Shown piece by piece: positions 39,401 through 46,632 of a stretch of 64,000 nt of DNA. Each line of letters begins with the position of its first letter. The first letter of the stretch is position 1. A model generated the notes under the pieces. That model saw only the letters and a list, made by a program, of their open reading frames with translations. It was not told the DNA's origin and made no database searches. Location: positions 65,549,766 through 65,613,765 of the forward strand of contig NC_072801.1 in the NCBI RefSeq assembly GCF_028583425.1, in the 5' to 3' direction. A program made the position numbers and the translations under genes. The stretch is from Eublepharis macularius. Taxonomy: Eukaryota; Chordata; Lepidosauria; Squamata; Eublepharidae.

Positions 39401-42097
39401 CTTGCACAAACGGAAGAGCTAGCGGAAGAGCGCTGCTGGACAGAAGCTATCTGGCACACATTGATCCGGGTATGTACAAACAATAAATATTCTAATTTAA
39501 GAACAGTGTGCTTATGTAGTGCTCTTCTAGACAGATTCGTGCTCCACTCAGAGCAGTGAACAAAGTGAGTGTATTATAATCCCCACAATACAGAAGGGGA
39601 GCTGGGGCTGAGAGGCATGGCTTACTCAAGGCCATCTGATGAGCTAACGGCAGTAGTGGGATTTGAACCGGCAGAGTGCTGATTTGCAGCCCAACCACTT
39701 AACCACTGTGCTACAGCAGCACATTTGAATAACAGAAATGATGCAAAGATTAGGCAGGGCTTGCAAGGAGGGCCTGATCTAGGGTATGGGAAGGTCAAGA
39801 ACTGCAAAGGGCCCACGAGACCAAGAAGCACTGCTGGTCTCTCTCTGCAGGGGGCTCCCAAGAGGGGCAGAGGTGGGCAAAGGAGTTCTCACTTTGTACA
39901 CCTCTCCTCTTCCAAGTTAAGGAGACCCAGTGATGATGCCCTTGCTGTGGCCCCCTGAATACAGCAGCCCTTTTCATTTTGCTCCACTGACCTAGCAAAT
40001 GGCTGGGCACACCCATAACACGCCAGGTTAAAAAGTGACAGCTGTCTTCATTTGCCACAAAGCAGGAACAGTATTTCAGATTTGCAGGGAGATTTTTTTG
40101 GTTACAGTGTGTGTGCGCAAGTAGGATTTTTGTGCAACCTCAGAGGCTTTGTATCTCCTTTTTCTGATGTTCCACAGCACCCTGACATTAATTGGACACC
40201 TTCTTAAGGAGGGGCAACGCAGCAAAGAAGCTGTAGAGCACACTGTTTCCAGGGTGGCTAAATGAAGCAAAACGAGTCCCAGTCTATTGAGGAACATATA
40301 AGCATGACCATCTCGTGGCGCACATCCAATTTATATATATTTATATGGAAATTTGTGATCCCCATCTACAATTCCTGCTTCTTGTCCAATTAGATACCCT
40401 GACCTGGATAGCCCAGGCAAGTCTGATCTTGAAAGCTAAGCAGGATTGGTCTTGGTCAGTAATTGGATGGGAGACCTCCAAGGAAGGCTAAGGTTGCAGA
40501 GGCAGGCAATGACATGCCACTTCTGTTAGTCTCTTGCCGTGAAAACCCAGCAGGGGTTGCCAAAAGTCAGCTATGACTTGACAGTGTTTTCCACTGTCCA
40601 ATTAGGTAAAGGGGGCTGAGGGATTTTGCTCCATTTCCTGTGGGATGTCCTCTCTCTGTCTCCTCTCGAACCCATTTGTTTTCCACTGAAGCCTTTAGCA
40701 TAACATCTTCCCTGTTCTCTACTGAAACAAAGTTATTAACTTACCTGGGCAAATGCCCAGGTTTCCCCCTCCTCACTTTCCAGCTCATAGTTTCAACTGT
40801 AAGTTCCTAGGGACAGAGGCTGCCTTCTGTGACAAGCTGCAGGCACATTGGTGGTGCACCACAGATCTCTCCGTATTATTATTCCTAATCTGTTGATTGC
40901 TTTAACAGCCTCTGTCTTGTCTTGGGAGGAATCAGGCACTGTTCCAAACTTCCCGCTATAGTCAGGATCTGCAAAAAGCAGCCGCTAAGCCAAAGAAGTT
41001 TCCACATTGTTTTGGAACACAGAAGAGAGAATCTGTCCAAAACAGGGAATGGACCCAAGAGTCCTGGCTTTCAGATTCCTTGCTCTAAACCTTGAATATT
41101 CTGGGTCGGGACATAGTCTCCTCTCTGCCTACACATGCACAAGCCTCTTTTAAAAAGAGATTTGGATCTGTTAGAACATCTAGGTTCCTTTCATAACTGC
41201 GACAAGGCGGTACAGAGATTGAATCAACAAGTTTGAAACCCAAGGGGCCAGGCAGGAAAAGAGGTCGTAGGGTATGAATTTAAGTGAGTGTTCTGGGTCC
41301 ATCTGGGGCAGGAGAGTGATTACCAGTGGTTACAGCGCTGCAATTTCTGTGCTCTGAAGAAGAAACACAGCGAGGTTCAGTCACAAACAAAGGCACCCCC
41401 CCTCCCATTCTTTGGAAAGTGGAGATCAGGAATTACATTAATGGATTAACAGCTCTAGCGTTCCTGCAGGGAAAGAGCTACAACCAAGGAGAGAGCAGGA
41501 TTCGAGTCCTGCGGCACTTTAGGGGACCAACAAGATTTTCAGGTTATAAGTTTTCGAGAGTCAAAGCTCCCTTCTTCATATGTACAGATCTGATTCCCGA
41601 AGCTCATACCCTGCGAATCTTGTTGATCCCTAAGGTGCCACCGGAGTCCAGTCCTGCTGTTCTACTGCAGACCAACATGGCTACTAACCACCTGAATCTA
41701 GCCAAGGACCGATCGGTGGAGAGAGAAATGGTGAGCGGCACACTCAGAGGAAGTGCCGCTCAATGGTCAGAGCCACGGGGATCATAAAGACAAGCGGCAA
41801 GGCGTGGCTGGGGGGGATCAGAAGGCGCCTCCTTCCACTTACCATGGCGAAGCCGGAGAGCAGGGCTGAGGTGCGGCTGGAGGCTTTGAGCTTGGCCCGG
41901 CTAAGGTAAAGGCGGCGCCAGTTGAGGGCATGGAGTGAATGCTGGTTGGCGCTCATCAGCTCCAGGTAGCTCCGGCGCACGAACTCCCGGTAGGTGGCGG
42001 AGACGCCCAAAGTCTCCGAGGATTCGGGGTTGAGTGGCTCCCGCTCGGCTTCGGTGCCCTCCGCCTCTGTCCCCTCGGCTCCCCCGCTAGGCTTCAT
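23840..42097 (-). CDS. ORAI3: ORAI3, store-operated calcium channel subunit (complete CDS, two exons)
   Basis: ORAI proteins form the hexameric pore of Ca2+ release-activated channels in the plasma membrane and are gated by STIM proteins from the ER. Joining exons 41843-42097 and 23840-24421 at a phase-0 junction gives 278 residues (human ORAI3 is 295). The N-terminal block PLNPE..., [25 protein letters not shown] is ORAI3-like rather than ORAI1/2-like. [20 protein letters not shown] is the STIM-responsive pre-TM1 helix. The selectivity glutamate is E90 in [11 protein letters not shown]2 ([20 protein letters not shown]), TM3 (around [20 protein letters not shown]), a proline-rich second extracellular loop with a CC pair, TM4 ([20 protein letters not shown]) and the C-terminal STIM-binding helix ([13 protein letters not shown]) follow. 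The TM3 cysteine C178 is of ORAI1 type; human ORAI3 has glycine there. Intron 1 is 17.4 kb and repeat-filled. Confidence 0.95.
24422..26880 (-). other. ORAI3 intron 1, distal part
   Basis: The interval contains one TAGGGTTGCC-type MITE copy (24484-24715). Otherwise it is unique-looking sequence with no coding signal that I can support. Confidence 0.6.
24484..24715 (-). mobile_element. TAGGGTTGCCAAC-family MITE in ORAI3 intron 1
   Basis: GAGCTGCCAACTCTGG at the left and AACTCTAGGTTCC at the right enclose the family body in inverse orientation (CTCCAGGGGAACTGAATTC). It ends only about 60 bp from the ORAI3 exon 2 acceptor. Boundaries are approximate. Confidence 0.65.
26881..26897. repeat. L1 target site duplication, left copy
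   Basis: This 17-bp sequence directly abuts the poly-T end of the L1 and is identical to 33015-33031. Confidence 0.95.
27562..31323 (-). CDS. L1 ORF2 protein (endonuclease and reverse transcriptase)
   Basis: The 1253-residue uninterrupted protein (human 1275) carries an N-terminal APE-type endonuclease: WNVNGL at residues 10-15, QETH with E40, YAPN near 110, GDFN with D140/N142, SRIDMIWAS, and SDH at 227-229. The reverse transcriptase follows, with [12 protein letters not shown] near 560, FVDAEKAFD near 593-601, [10 protein letters not shown] at 651-660 and the catalytic FADD at 695-698. The C-terminal cysteine/histidine motif [18 protein letters not shown] is also present. Every family hallmark I looked for is there, so the enzyme may be functional. 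The strand is that of ORAI3. Confidence 0.96.
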   Translation of the reverse strand: MNMECKVLSWNVNGLNSPNKRKNIFHWLLKQKCDIVCLQETHIRKHDVKYLKSGKLGKEFVAASNKKKRGVVLYIKEELQPKFVMRDVEARFVAVECNWNLKRVLVVGLYAPNGAKESFFEDLRKHLDDLVYDQIILAGDFNGVTDLELDKKTTKAQKKRGLLPKLFFELIQQETLEDVWRREYPKTKQFTFYSARHLTLSRIDMIWASKDLALWTKEVEIMPMVGSDHNPIMWKFGKRRKRKAWRINEDLLQESENMETLRRETKFFIQYNVNKEVPTSKVWDAYKAVVRGILMDLNGRARKKKEEKRQEIEEKIKAKEVQLKKRPGKKKIHQEIKILQEQLTAMSNKELEWNLKRLNQKAFEGANKPGKYLAWQLKKKREKKIINKICEENKTYLEQTTISRAFYKFYAKLYNKKEVNKESIASYLEKTKLPEISEAWRNKQNSEVTDEEINMAIQSANLGKAPGPDGLTAKFYKTMANELAPFLKEVMNGVFRDQRIPDTWSEANISLIPKEGQDLTSVKNYRPISLLNNDYKIFAKILAERLKGWLSEVIEEEQAGFLPDRQIRDNLRTVINAIEYYDKRCDKEVGFFFVDAEKAFDNLNWDFMFATMEKLQLGERFVRAIKEIYRDQTAAIVVNDELTKKLTISKGTRQGCPLSPLLFILVLEILMIQIRQDEEIRGIKIKDYSYKVRAFADDIMLIVEDPLENMPKVIDKIKEFGDLAGFFINKKKSKILCKNMTKQKQQLLMETTDCEVTSKVKYLGVELTAKNIDLFKNNYEKLWTQIERDLIKWNRLNLSWLGRIAAVKMNVLPRVMFLLQTIPIIRDSKQFEKWQRKISGFVWAGKKPRVKVKVLQDAKERGGMQLPNLRLYHDAICLVWLKEWMTLKNKKLLALEGYKKIFGWHAYLWHDKVKVNSMFLHHFVRRSLFTIWKKYRTYLQEGTPLWVVPYEVIDPRAVDNEQQCLTYKEITKIEVSKLRIKTQEELSPNYDWFQYRQIRDLYNSDFAKGGIRTENSELEQTLLKEDKKRISKVYQVLLKWYTEDEIVKTQMVKWAINFNKEITMEAWEYLWKTTMKTTTCINIKENIFKMIYRWYMTPKKIALGNLNTSNKCWKCKKHEGSLYHMWWSCEVARQFWGEIIREMSEILQFQINKNPELLLLNLGMEGIPAHHRTLIFYMTAAARLLYAQKWKVQEVPTIEDWIYKLLYMAEMDKMTRKLRDLDSGQFNTDWEKLKQYLERKWEVGGKLWQFENY
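31320..32102 (-). CDS. L1 ORF1 protein (RNA-binding chaperone)
   Basis: The 260-residue protein has a heptad-rich coiled coil over roughly residues 10-100 ([17 protein letters not shown] and following), then the L1 ORF1p RRM ([10 protein letters not shown] ... [11 protein letters not shown]-type region, LPRDVIVQF) and the basic C-terminal domain ([33 protein letters not shown]). In L1 this protein trimerises and coats element RNA in the RNP. It is shorter than human ORF1p (338 aa). Its stop overlaps the ORF2 start as ATGA, suggesting termination-reinitiation or similar coupling. Confidence 0.93.
   Translation of the reverse strand: MSKKEWQSAIENLDKKLIDMMKELKDTKLELIKEVKEVTQTVKSELSEVKKGVETISSELQGTQQRVKTVEDAMENLIDTQQTEMRLVKGRMSVAETKHMEKQLRFRGLPEVEGKSAQEQMTEVLADYLGKEEEEIVAILDVAYRVNSRIATQRKLPRDVIVQFTTRNMKERIVTKQFQDPLEIDGKTIIIMKELPRSVLLDRKKYRVLIQTLKDMNIRYRWELPEGVSFEFGGAKKRIRSEREMERFIKDNEKDLPTKP
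33015..33031. repeat. L1 target site duplication, right copy
   Basis: This is identical to 26881-26897 and adjoins the L1 5' end, showing that the element is not 5'-truncated relative to its inserted length. Confidence 0.95.
33345..33545 (+). repeat. foldback interspersed repeat, copy 3 (diverged subfamily)
   Basis: The arms are ACCAACCAGATTTTCAGAGT and ACTCTGAAAATCTGGTTGGT around a CTTTCGAGAGTCAGC core. The outer part contains GTAGCCATGTTGGTCTGCAG. It is related to copies 1 and 2 by the AAAGCTTTCGAGA core and the flanking words. Confidence 0.75.
34095..34330 (-). mobile_element. diverged CORE/MIR-like SINE
   Basis: The order of core and 3' motifs (ACAATAGCCCTATAAATG; GAGGAATTACAGCAGGTTGC) follows the other copies, but the tRNA head is nearly lost. 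Confidence 0.45.
34398..35242 (+). mobile_element. hAT-like non-autonomous DNA transposon (845 bp)
   Basis: The ends are CAGGGGTCCCCAAC on the left and, in reverse complement, CAGCAGTCCCCCAC on the right. The 8-bp target duplication CCCTACAT is perfect at 34390-34397 and 35243-35250. The termini and sub-terminal CCGGGCCGCGGACCGGTAACG resemble a hAT family widespread in vertebrates. The GC-rich middle has overlapping open frames but no transposase that I recognise. Confidence 0.88.
35926..36157 (+). mobile_element. hAT-like palindromic MITE (232 bp)
   Basis: Terminal inverted repeats are CAGGGCTTTTTTTC, flanked by a perfect 8-bp duplication AGTATGAA (35918-35925 and 36158-36165). The interior is itself a long inverted repeat (around CCCCGCCCCCTGATCTCCAG and its complement), so the transcript could fold into a hairpin. 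Confidence 0.9.
36206..36382 (+). mobile_element. hAT-like MITE, TAGGGTTGCCAAC family
   Basis: The ends approximate TAGGGTTGCCAAC and its complement. The flanks GTTGTTAC (36198-36205) and ATTGTTAC (36383-36390) agree at 7 of 8 positions. The body (ACCTCCAGGTGGGGCCTGGA ... CTCCAAAAATTTCCCAG) is the same repeat as at 10744, 24484 and 42872. Confidence 0.8.
37095..37351 (+). mobile_element. tRNA-derived SINE
   Basis: The A box region TGGTGTAGCGGTTAAG (37105-37120) and B box-like GGTTTGATTCC are followed by the family body (GCTGGGTGACCTTGGGTCAG) and a tail GGGCGGTATATAAATC, which is close to the L2-type LINE tail at 3041-3226. Confidence 0.87.
38160..38640 (+). mobile_element. interrupted tRNA-type SINE
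   Basis: The head (TGGTGTAGTGCAGTGACTAA, 38171) and the 3' half (CTACCTCACAGGGTTGTCAT, CGCTGCTTTGGGTTCCCAAT, 38530-38620) are separated by about 280 bp of unrelated sequence. Confidence 0.5.
39507..39722 (-). mobile_element. CORE/MIR-like SINE
   Basis: The best copy of this family here: the reverse complement shows the head TAGCACAGTGGTTAAGTGG, the B box GGTTCAAATCC and a MIR-like core (GCTGGGGCTGAGAGGCATGG on the plus strand). Confidence 0.75.
40394..40594 (+). mobile_element. 5S rRNA-derived SINE
   Basis: The 5S head (TCTGATCTTGAAAGCTAAGC, TTGGATGGGAGACCTCC) and body (AGGCAATGACATGCCAC, AAGTCAGCTATGACTTGAC) are present. The 11-bp duplication TGTCCAATTAG is perfect at 40383-40393 and 40595-40605. 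Confidence 0.9.
41490..41705 (+). repeat. foldback interspersed repeat, copy 4 (diverged subfamily)
   Basis: Imperfect arms (GGGACCAACAAGATTTTCAG / CGAATCTTGTTGATCCCTAA) surround a TTTTCGAGAGTCAAAGC core. It ends with CAGACCAACATGGCTACTAA. It lies about 140 bp from ORAI3 exon 1. Confidence 0.7.
41843..42097 (-). CDS. ORAI3: ORAI3 exon 1 (coding part)
   Basis: The exon has 85 codons. It starts at ATG 42097 ([14 protein letters not shown], with a small EGTEA repeat) and ends at SALLSGFAM, with donor ATG|GTAAGT. The frame stays open far upstream in the CpG island, but the chosen ATG gives an N-terminus close to human ORAI3 (MKGGEGD...PLNPE). Confidence 0.94.
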
Positions 42098-42276
42098 CGG
42101 GCTCGGAGGGCGGGGGTGGATCAAAGGGGCGGGGGGCGGTGGATCCCGAGCAACCGGTGGAGGGGCGCACGGATCCGCCGGAAAGCTGCTGGGGCGAAGA
42201 GCTGTGAGAAAACGAGGGAGGGTGGGCTGCGGGGTTACTTGGCAATAGTACGGGAGGGGGGGTGCTGTCGCGCCGA

Positions 42277-42396
42277 TACAAACTCGTAGCAAAATAGGTG
42301 CAAAATCGTAGCAAAGCGGGGAGTAAAGCGGGTAGCAAAGCAGATGCAAAATCGTAGCAAACTGGGGATCAAAGGCGGATGCAAAATCGTTGCGAA
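42277..42396. repeat. degenerate minisatellite upstream of ORAI3 ATG
   Basis: The motif TGCAAAATCGTAGCAAA recurs at about 42277 (diverged), 42299, 42345 and 42380, with shorter GTAGCAAAG units between. Spacing is irregular (22, 46, 35 bp). It lies 180-300 bp upstream of the start codon, inside the CpG island. Confidence 0.75.
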
Positions 42397-42994
42397 AGTG
42401 GAACAGCGGCGGGAAAAAGCCAAGAAGTTGCGCGAGGCTGATCCGGGAAGCGAAGATCCCCAAAAGATCAACTGGAAGAGGGATCCATCCAGGGGAGGCG
42501 CGGGGTGGGTGGGAACCGGGGAACGGTGAAGGTGGTAAAGATGCAGGTGGGTGCAGAGGGCAGTCCGAAGGGAGCCCGGCTCCAGCGCCGCCACGTCCCG
42601 GCCGCGAAAGTTGCGATTCGTCCAGGCAGCTCGGCTGGGCGCTGCACCGGCAAAGGGAGAGGGAGGGACTGAGGGAGAGGGCGGGAGCTGCTGACGGGGC
42701 GGGCCCCGCCGGAGAACTTTGCTTTGGGGCGGTGTTTAAAGGGGAAGGCGCCAGAGAAGAGGAGACCCCCGAAAAGGAGGGAAATAAAGGACGAGCGGGA
42801 TCGAAGGGGATCCAGATGGCTGAAAAGAGCAAGGAAATGGTGTGTGTGTGTCCCAAGGACCAGTCCGATCTAGATTTGCCAACCTCCAGGTAGGACCTAG
42901 AGATGTCTTGGAATAACAACCTATCTCCAGAAATCAACCCCCTCCTGGATAAAAATAGCCTCAGAGGACAAATTCCTTGGTGTACCATAGATCC

Positions 42995-44469
42995 TTCCAC
43001 CAACTTTTACTCTAGCTTCTTCTAGATCTAATCCAGCTCTCCTTACGATGTGCTCTGCATAGAGGTTGAACAAGTAGGGAGATGATATGCATCCTTGTCT
43101 GAACTGGTGGAAGGAAAATTAACAGTTTGAGGTATGCAGATAACACCACGTGGCTAGCAGAAAATAGTGAAGACTTGAAACAACTACTGATGAAGGTTAA
43201 AGGAGAAAGTGCCAAAGCAGGATTACATCTGAACATCAAGAAGACAAAAGTAATGGCTACGGAGGAGTTATACAATTTTAAAAGTTGACAATGAGGAAAT
43301 TGAAATTGTTCAAGATTTTCTATTCCTTGGCTCAATCTGCCAACAGGGAGACTGCAAAGAGGGAATCAGAAGGAGATTAAGACTTGGAAGAGCAGCTGTG
43401 AGGGAGCTAGAGAAGATCCTTAAAGATAAAAGATGTCTCTCTGGGGACCAGGGCCGGCGCGCCCATGGAGGCCAGGTAGGCGGTGGCCTCGGGCGCGCAG
43501 GCTTTGGAGGGGCGCCGGAGGGGGTGTCGGGGGCGGAGGCACGTGCAGCGAAGCTGGCATGACTGGGATGCAGCTACTGCTGCAGCCAGCCAGCCAGCTC
43601 CGTGCTGCTGCTGCCGCCGCTGCCACAACACACCCCAGCCGGGCGCAGCCTCTGGGCACCGCCCCAGCAGCGGCTCGCGACTTGTGCATCCAGCTGGGGT
43701 GCGTGGCGGTGGTGGCACAGAGCTGGCTGGCTGGCTGCAGTAGCAGCTGCAGCCAGCCACGCCAGCTCCGCTGCGTGCTCCTCCACCCCAGCCAGTCGCA
43801 GAATCCGTGAGCTGTTGCTGGGGTGGCGCACGGAGCAGCCTCCGTGCGCTGCCCCAGCAGTGGCTTGCAGCTTCTGCGCTCGGCTGGGGCTTGTGGCAGC
43901 AGCAGCATGGGTTTGGCTGGCTGGCTGTGTGCGTGAGCACAGAGTGCATGCACGCGCCGCCTCAGGCGCCAGAACCTCTGGCACCGGCCCTGCTAGGGAC
44001 CAAGATCAAGATAATACAAACAATGGTATTCCCTGTTAACGATGTATGGATGGGACAGTTGGACAGCGAAGAAAGCTGACAGGAAGAAAATTGATTCATT
44101 TGAAATGTGGTGCTGGAGGAGAGTTCTGCGGATACCATGGACGGCCAAAAATACAAGTGGGAACTGGATCAAATCAAGCCTGAATTCTCTCTAGAAGCTA
44201 AGATGACAAAACTGAAGTTATTGTACTTTGGTCATGTTATGAGAAGACAAGATTCTCTGGAAAAGTCAATAATTCTAGGAAAAGTGGAAGGCAGTAGGAA
44301 AAGAGGAAGACCTAAAATGAGATGGCTTGACTCCATAAAAGAAGCCACGTCCTCCAGTTTGCAAGATTTGAGCAAGTCTGTTAATGATAGGATGTTTTGG
44401 AGGTCTTTCATTCATAGGGTCGCCATAGGTTAGAGGCAACTTGACGGCACATAACACACACACACCCCG
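42995..44469 (+). mobile_element. RTE/BovB-type LINE, 5'-truncated, with 5' inversion
   Basis: The forward part (from about 43105) encodes BovB-like RT C-terminal motifs: LRYADNTTWLAENSEDL, LNIKKTKVMA, a FLFLGS motif and, after the nested MITE, KLLYFGHVMRRQDSLEKSI and KRGRPKMRWLDSI. It ends in an (AC)n tail. The first 110 bp (42995-43104) are inverted and, read on the minus strand, encode the piece just upstream (RQGCILSPYLFNLYAEHIVR). The flanking TAGATCC at 42988-42994 and 44470-44476 is a likely target duplication. Internal stops show the frame is decayed. Confidence 0.85.
43449..43992 (+). mobile_element. hAT-like MITE nested in the RTE/BovB copy
   Basis: The ends are CAGGGCCGGCGC and, in reverse complement, CAGGGCCGGTGC. 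The 8-bp flanks CTGGGGAC (43441-43448) and CTAGGGAC (43993-44000) differ at one base. The GC-rich interior has repeated CAGCCAGCCAGC blocks. It interrupts the LINE reading frame cleanly. Confidence 0.85.
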
Positions 44470-45104
44470 TAGATCCAAGGTGAAATTCCTCCCCAAATTC
44501 CCCCCTTCCCCAGGCACCACCTCCAAATCTCCAGGAATTTCCCAGACTGGAGTTGGTGACGACTCTAGCCCTATCTTCCCCATGGCTGAAGGCTTACAAC
44601 GTCCTGGGCATGATTGCTTAGAAGCAAAAGTCCCTTGGACTTAGTCCCAAGGAAACGTCTTGTCAAGTTGAACAGCATTGGCCAGATTGTATCTCTTCTG
44701 GCTATAGGGTAGGGACACGTTTCAATGCTCTCCAGCTGTGCGCTCAGAAAAGTAGGTACATCCTTCCCCCAAGGTGCAATTTCACACACGCTAAATAACG
44801 CACTTTTACTCCACTTTCAGTGCACTTTAGCGATTATTTGCAGGCAGACTTTCCCATTTCGTACAGAAAAATCCAGTTGTAACCTGCATTGAAAGTGTAA
44901 GCGGTAAGAGCCTGTCTGGGTTCCTTTTAAAAAACAGTAAAACTGGGGACCAATAGCTGGATAAACTTCACCTTCCACACATTTTTTAAAAGAGCTGTTT
45001 TATATTGCTTCAGGGTGGCCTGTTGGTATATGATTTCTAGTGCACTTTCCCCTCCTTGGCCTTTGAATCATCTTGCAAACATTTTTGTTGTTCAACGGCA
45101 ACGT

Positions 45105-45180
45105 AAGATCAGACTTGCTTGACGGGACCAGTTGTCCATCTAATTCAGAATCCTGTTATAATTTCCAATCAGAGGCCCAC
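45105..45180 (-). mobile_element. CR1 3'-end fragment
   Basis: The short stretch around TTGTCCATCTAATTCAGAATC resembles the CR1 3' UTR in inverse orientation, as seen more fully at 46.1 and 46.7 kb. It is old and short. Confidence 0.45.
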
Positions 45181-46094
45181 AGAAGACCTACATGTAGGGG
45201 TATGGAGGCCCAAGCTGCCCTGTGCTGTCATCACCCCCGCCCCACGAGTTTTTGTAATTTATAGTCTGACTTTCTCACTGGGAGCAAAGGTGGATTACAC
45301 TGTTTAAGTCCCTGCTGGGAAAATAAATAAACAATACAATAAGGTGTGCATGGCAGAAATTTGAAAAGAAACATACAAGGATAGCTGAAAGGATGTTTAA
45401 AATCCACTTCAGGAAATCTGTAGGAGGAAAAAGGAACTTTGAAGACTTGCCTTTGAGCTGAATTAAATTAAGAGTCACTGGATTTCCACCAAATAAGGCT
45501 GGGGATTTTAGTCTCCTGGGTGGTGGTGTGAATTCCCCCCTCCCCAGTTTGGTGAACTTCAACTCCTTGCCCAGGACCTACAATTGAAAAAGAACAAAAC
45601 CAGTTGCCCTTGAGCAGCATAGAAGTGACCCAGTGGCAAGAATAACCAAAAAGACAACATGAAGAGGGGATGGAGAGCATCCAAAAGGAAATTGACTGTA
45701 TTGAAAATCATAGAAAGTAAAATGTGCACAAAGAAGAAAAAGGAAACAAATTAGGCTCAACTTTCCCCTTCAGAATATAAACCAGAGCCAAACTTAAAGT
45801 GTTTGAGAGGATCAAGGAAATGACTTGGATTGTGTGTGTGTGGGGGGGGGAAGAGACTGGGAAGGAAATCAAAAGGCTTAAAAAGCTCACTACAGGCTTG
45901 AAATAAGGGACAGCCGAACGTTTCTTCAGAATCTTAACCTATAGTAGAACTGTTGCTCTGAAGGAGATCAAGCACTGAATCCACCCCTGAGCACCACCTC
46001 CCAGAGGAACTGCAAGACAAGCCCCTCCCCCTTGCACCCCATAGGACAGGTCAGGTGACGCTATAAAACCTTATAAAAGCATCCCTGTCAAGTT

Positions 46095-46632
46095 TGCTGG
46101 AAGTTCTAAGGAGCGTCAAGAGCAGCCTTGCTGGACCAGATCAATGATCCATCCATCTACTCCAGTATCCTGTTTCCAGCTGTGGCCAGTCAAGGTGTCC
46201 CAGGGAAGCCCACAAGCCAAGTTCACAGGAAACAGACTTCACCCGCAGTCAATTCCCGAGCACCTGAAGATCAAAGGGATTTTGCTTTGGAGCCTGATGG
46301 TCCCATTTAGCTATCGTGACTAATGGCGATAGACTTATTCTTTATAAATCTATCCAACCCCTTTTAAACGCTTTTGTGGCCCTCGTCCCGTCTGGTGACA
46401 GTGAGTTCCACAACTCAGCATTGTGTGTGGTAAATAACACCTCCTTTTGTCCATCTTGAAGCTACTGCCAATTTCCCGGCGTGCTTGAAGCAGGAGATGG
46501 AGAAAAGTTTCTCTTTTTCTTTCACATCATACTGAATTGTGTAGATCCTGCCTTAGTTCTGCAGGCGGCCTTCTCAGTCCCCCTCCTGCTCTCCCTTTAA
46601 CTGCATCGGAGCTGGGCCCAATCCACAATGAG
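46095..46632 (-). mobile_element. older CR1 LINE 3' part
   Basis: CAGCCTTGCTGGACCAGATC near 46122 is the CR1 3' UTR in inverse orientation. The segment to 46560 resembles the CR1 ORF2 end (GGTGACAGTGAGTTCCACAA). It is more diverged than the adjacent copy at 46633. Confidence 0.6.

Larger units (their letters stand above)
33032..41842 (-). other. ORAI3 intron 1, proximal part
   Basis: Between the L1 and exon 1 lie foldback repeats (33345-33545, 41490-41705), hAT-like elements (34398-35242, 35926-36157, 36206-36382), CORE-like and tRNA-type SINEs (34095-34330, 37095-37351, 38160-38640, 39507-39722) and a 5S SINE (40394-40594). Stretches between are unique-looking, and I see no coding exon. Confidence 0.6.
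41843..42830 (-). promoter_or_regulatory. ORAI3: CpG island and promoter region of ORAI3
   Basis: The GC- and CpG-rich block covers ORAI3 exon 1 and about 700 bp upstream of its ATG. It includes GC-box-like stretches (GGGGCGGG) around 42690-42735 and a degenerate tandem repeat at 42277-42396. No TATA box stands out, so I expect dispersed initiation. Interspersed repeats begin at about 42870. Confidence 0.7.
42872..44578 (+). mobile_element. TAGGGTTGCCAAC-family MITE split by a LINE insertion
   Basis: The left half (42872-42994, TTTGCCAACCTCCAGG) and right half (44470-44578, CTCCAGGAATTTCCCAGACT) are parts of one MITE copy separated by the RTE/BovB insertion. The MITE therefore predates the LINE. 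Confidence 0.7.

Noticed and set aside
42098-43003. Upstream extension of the ORAI3 frame to a 419-residue protein
   Set aside because: The extra sequence is CpG-island composition plus repeat. The ATG at 42097 gives the known ORAI3 N-terminus.
43407-44039. Several long open frames on both strands
   Set aside because: They are inside the GC-rich MITE with CAGC repeats; low-complexity alanine/serine/cysteine translations are a composition effect.
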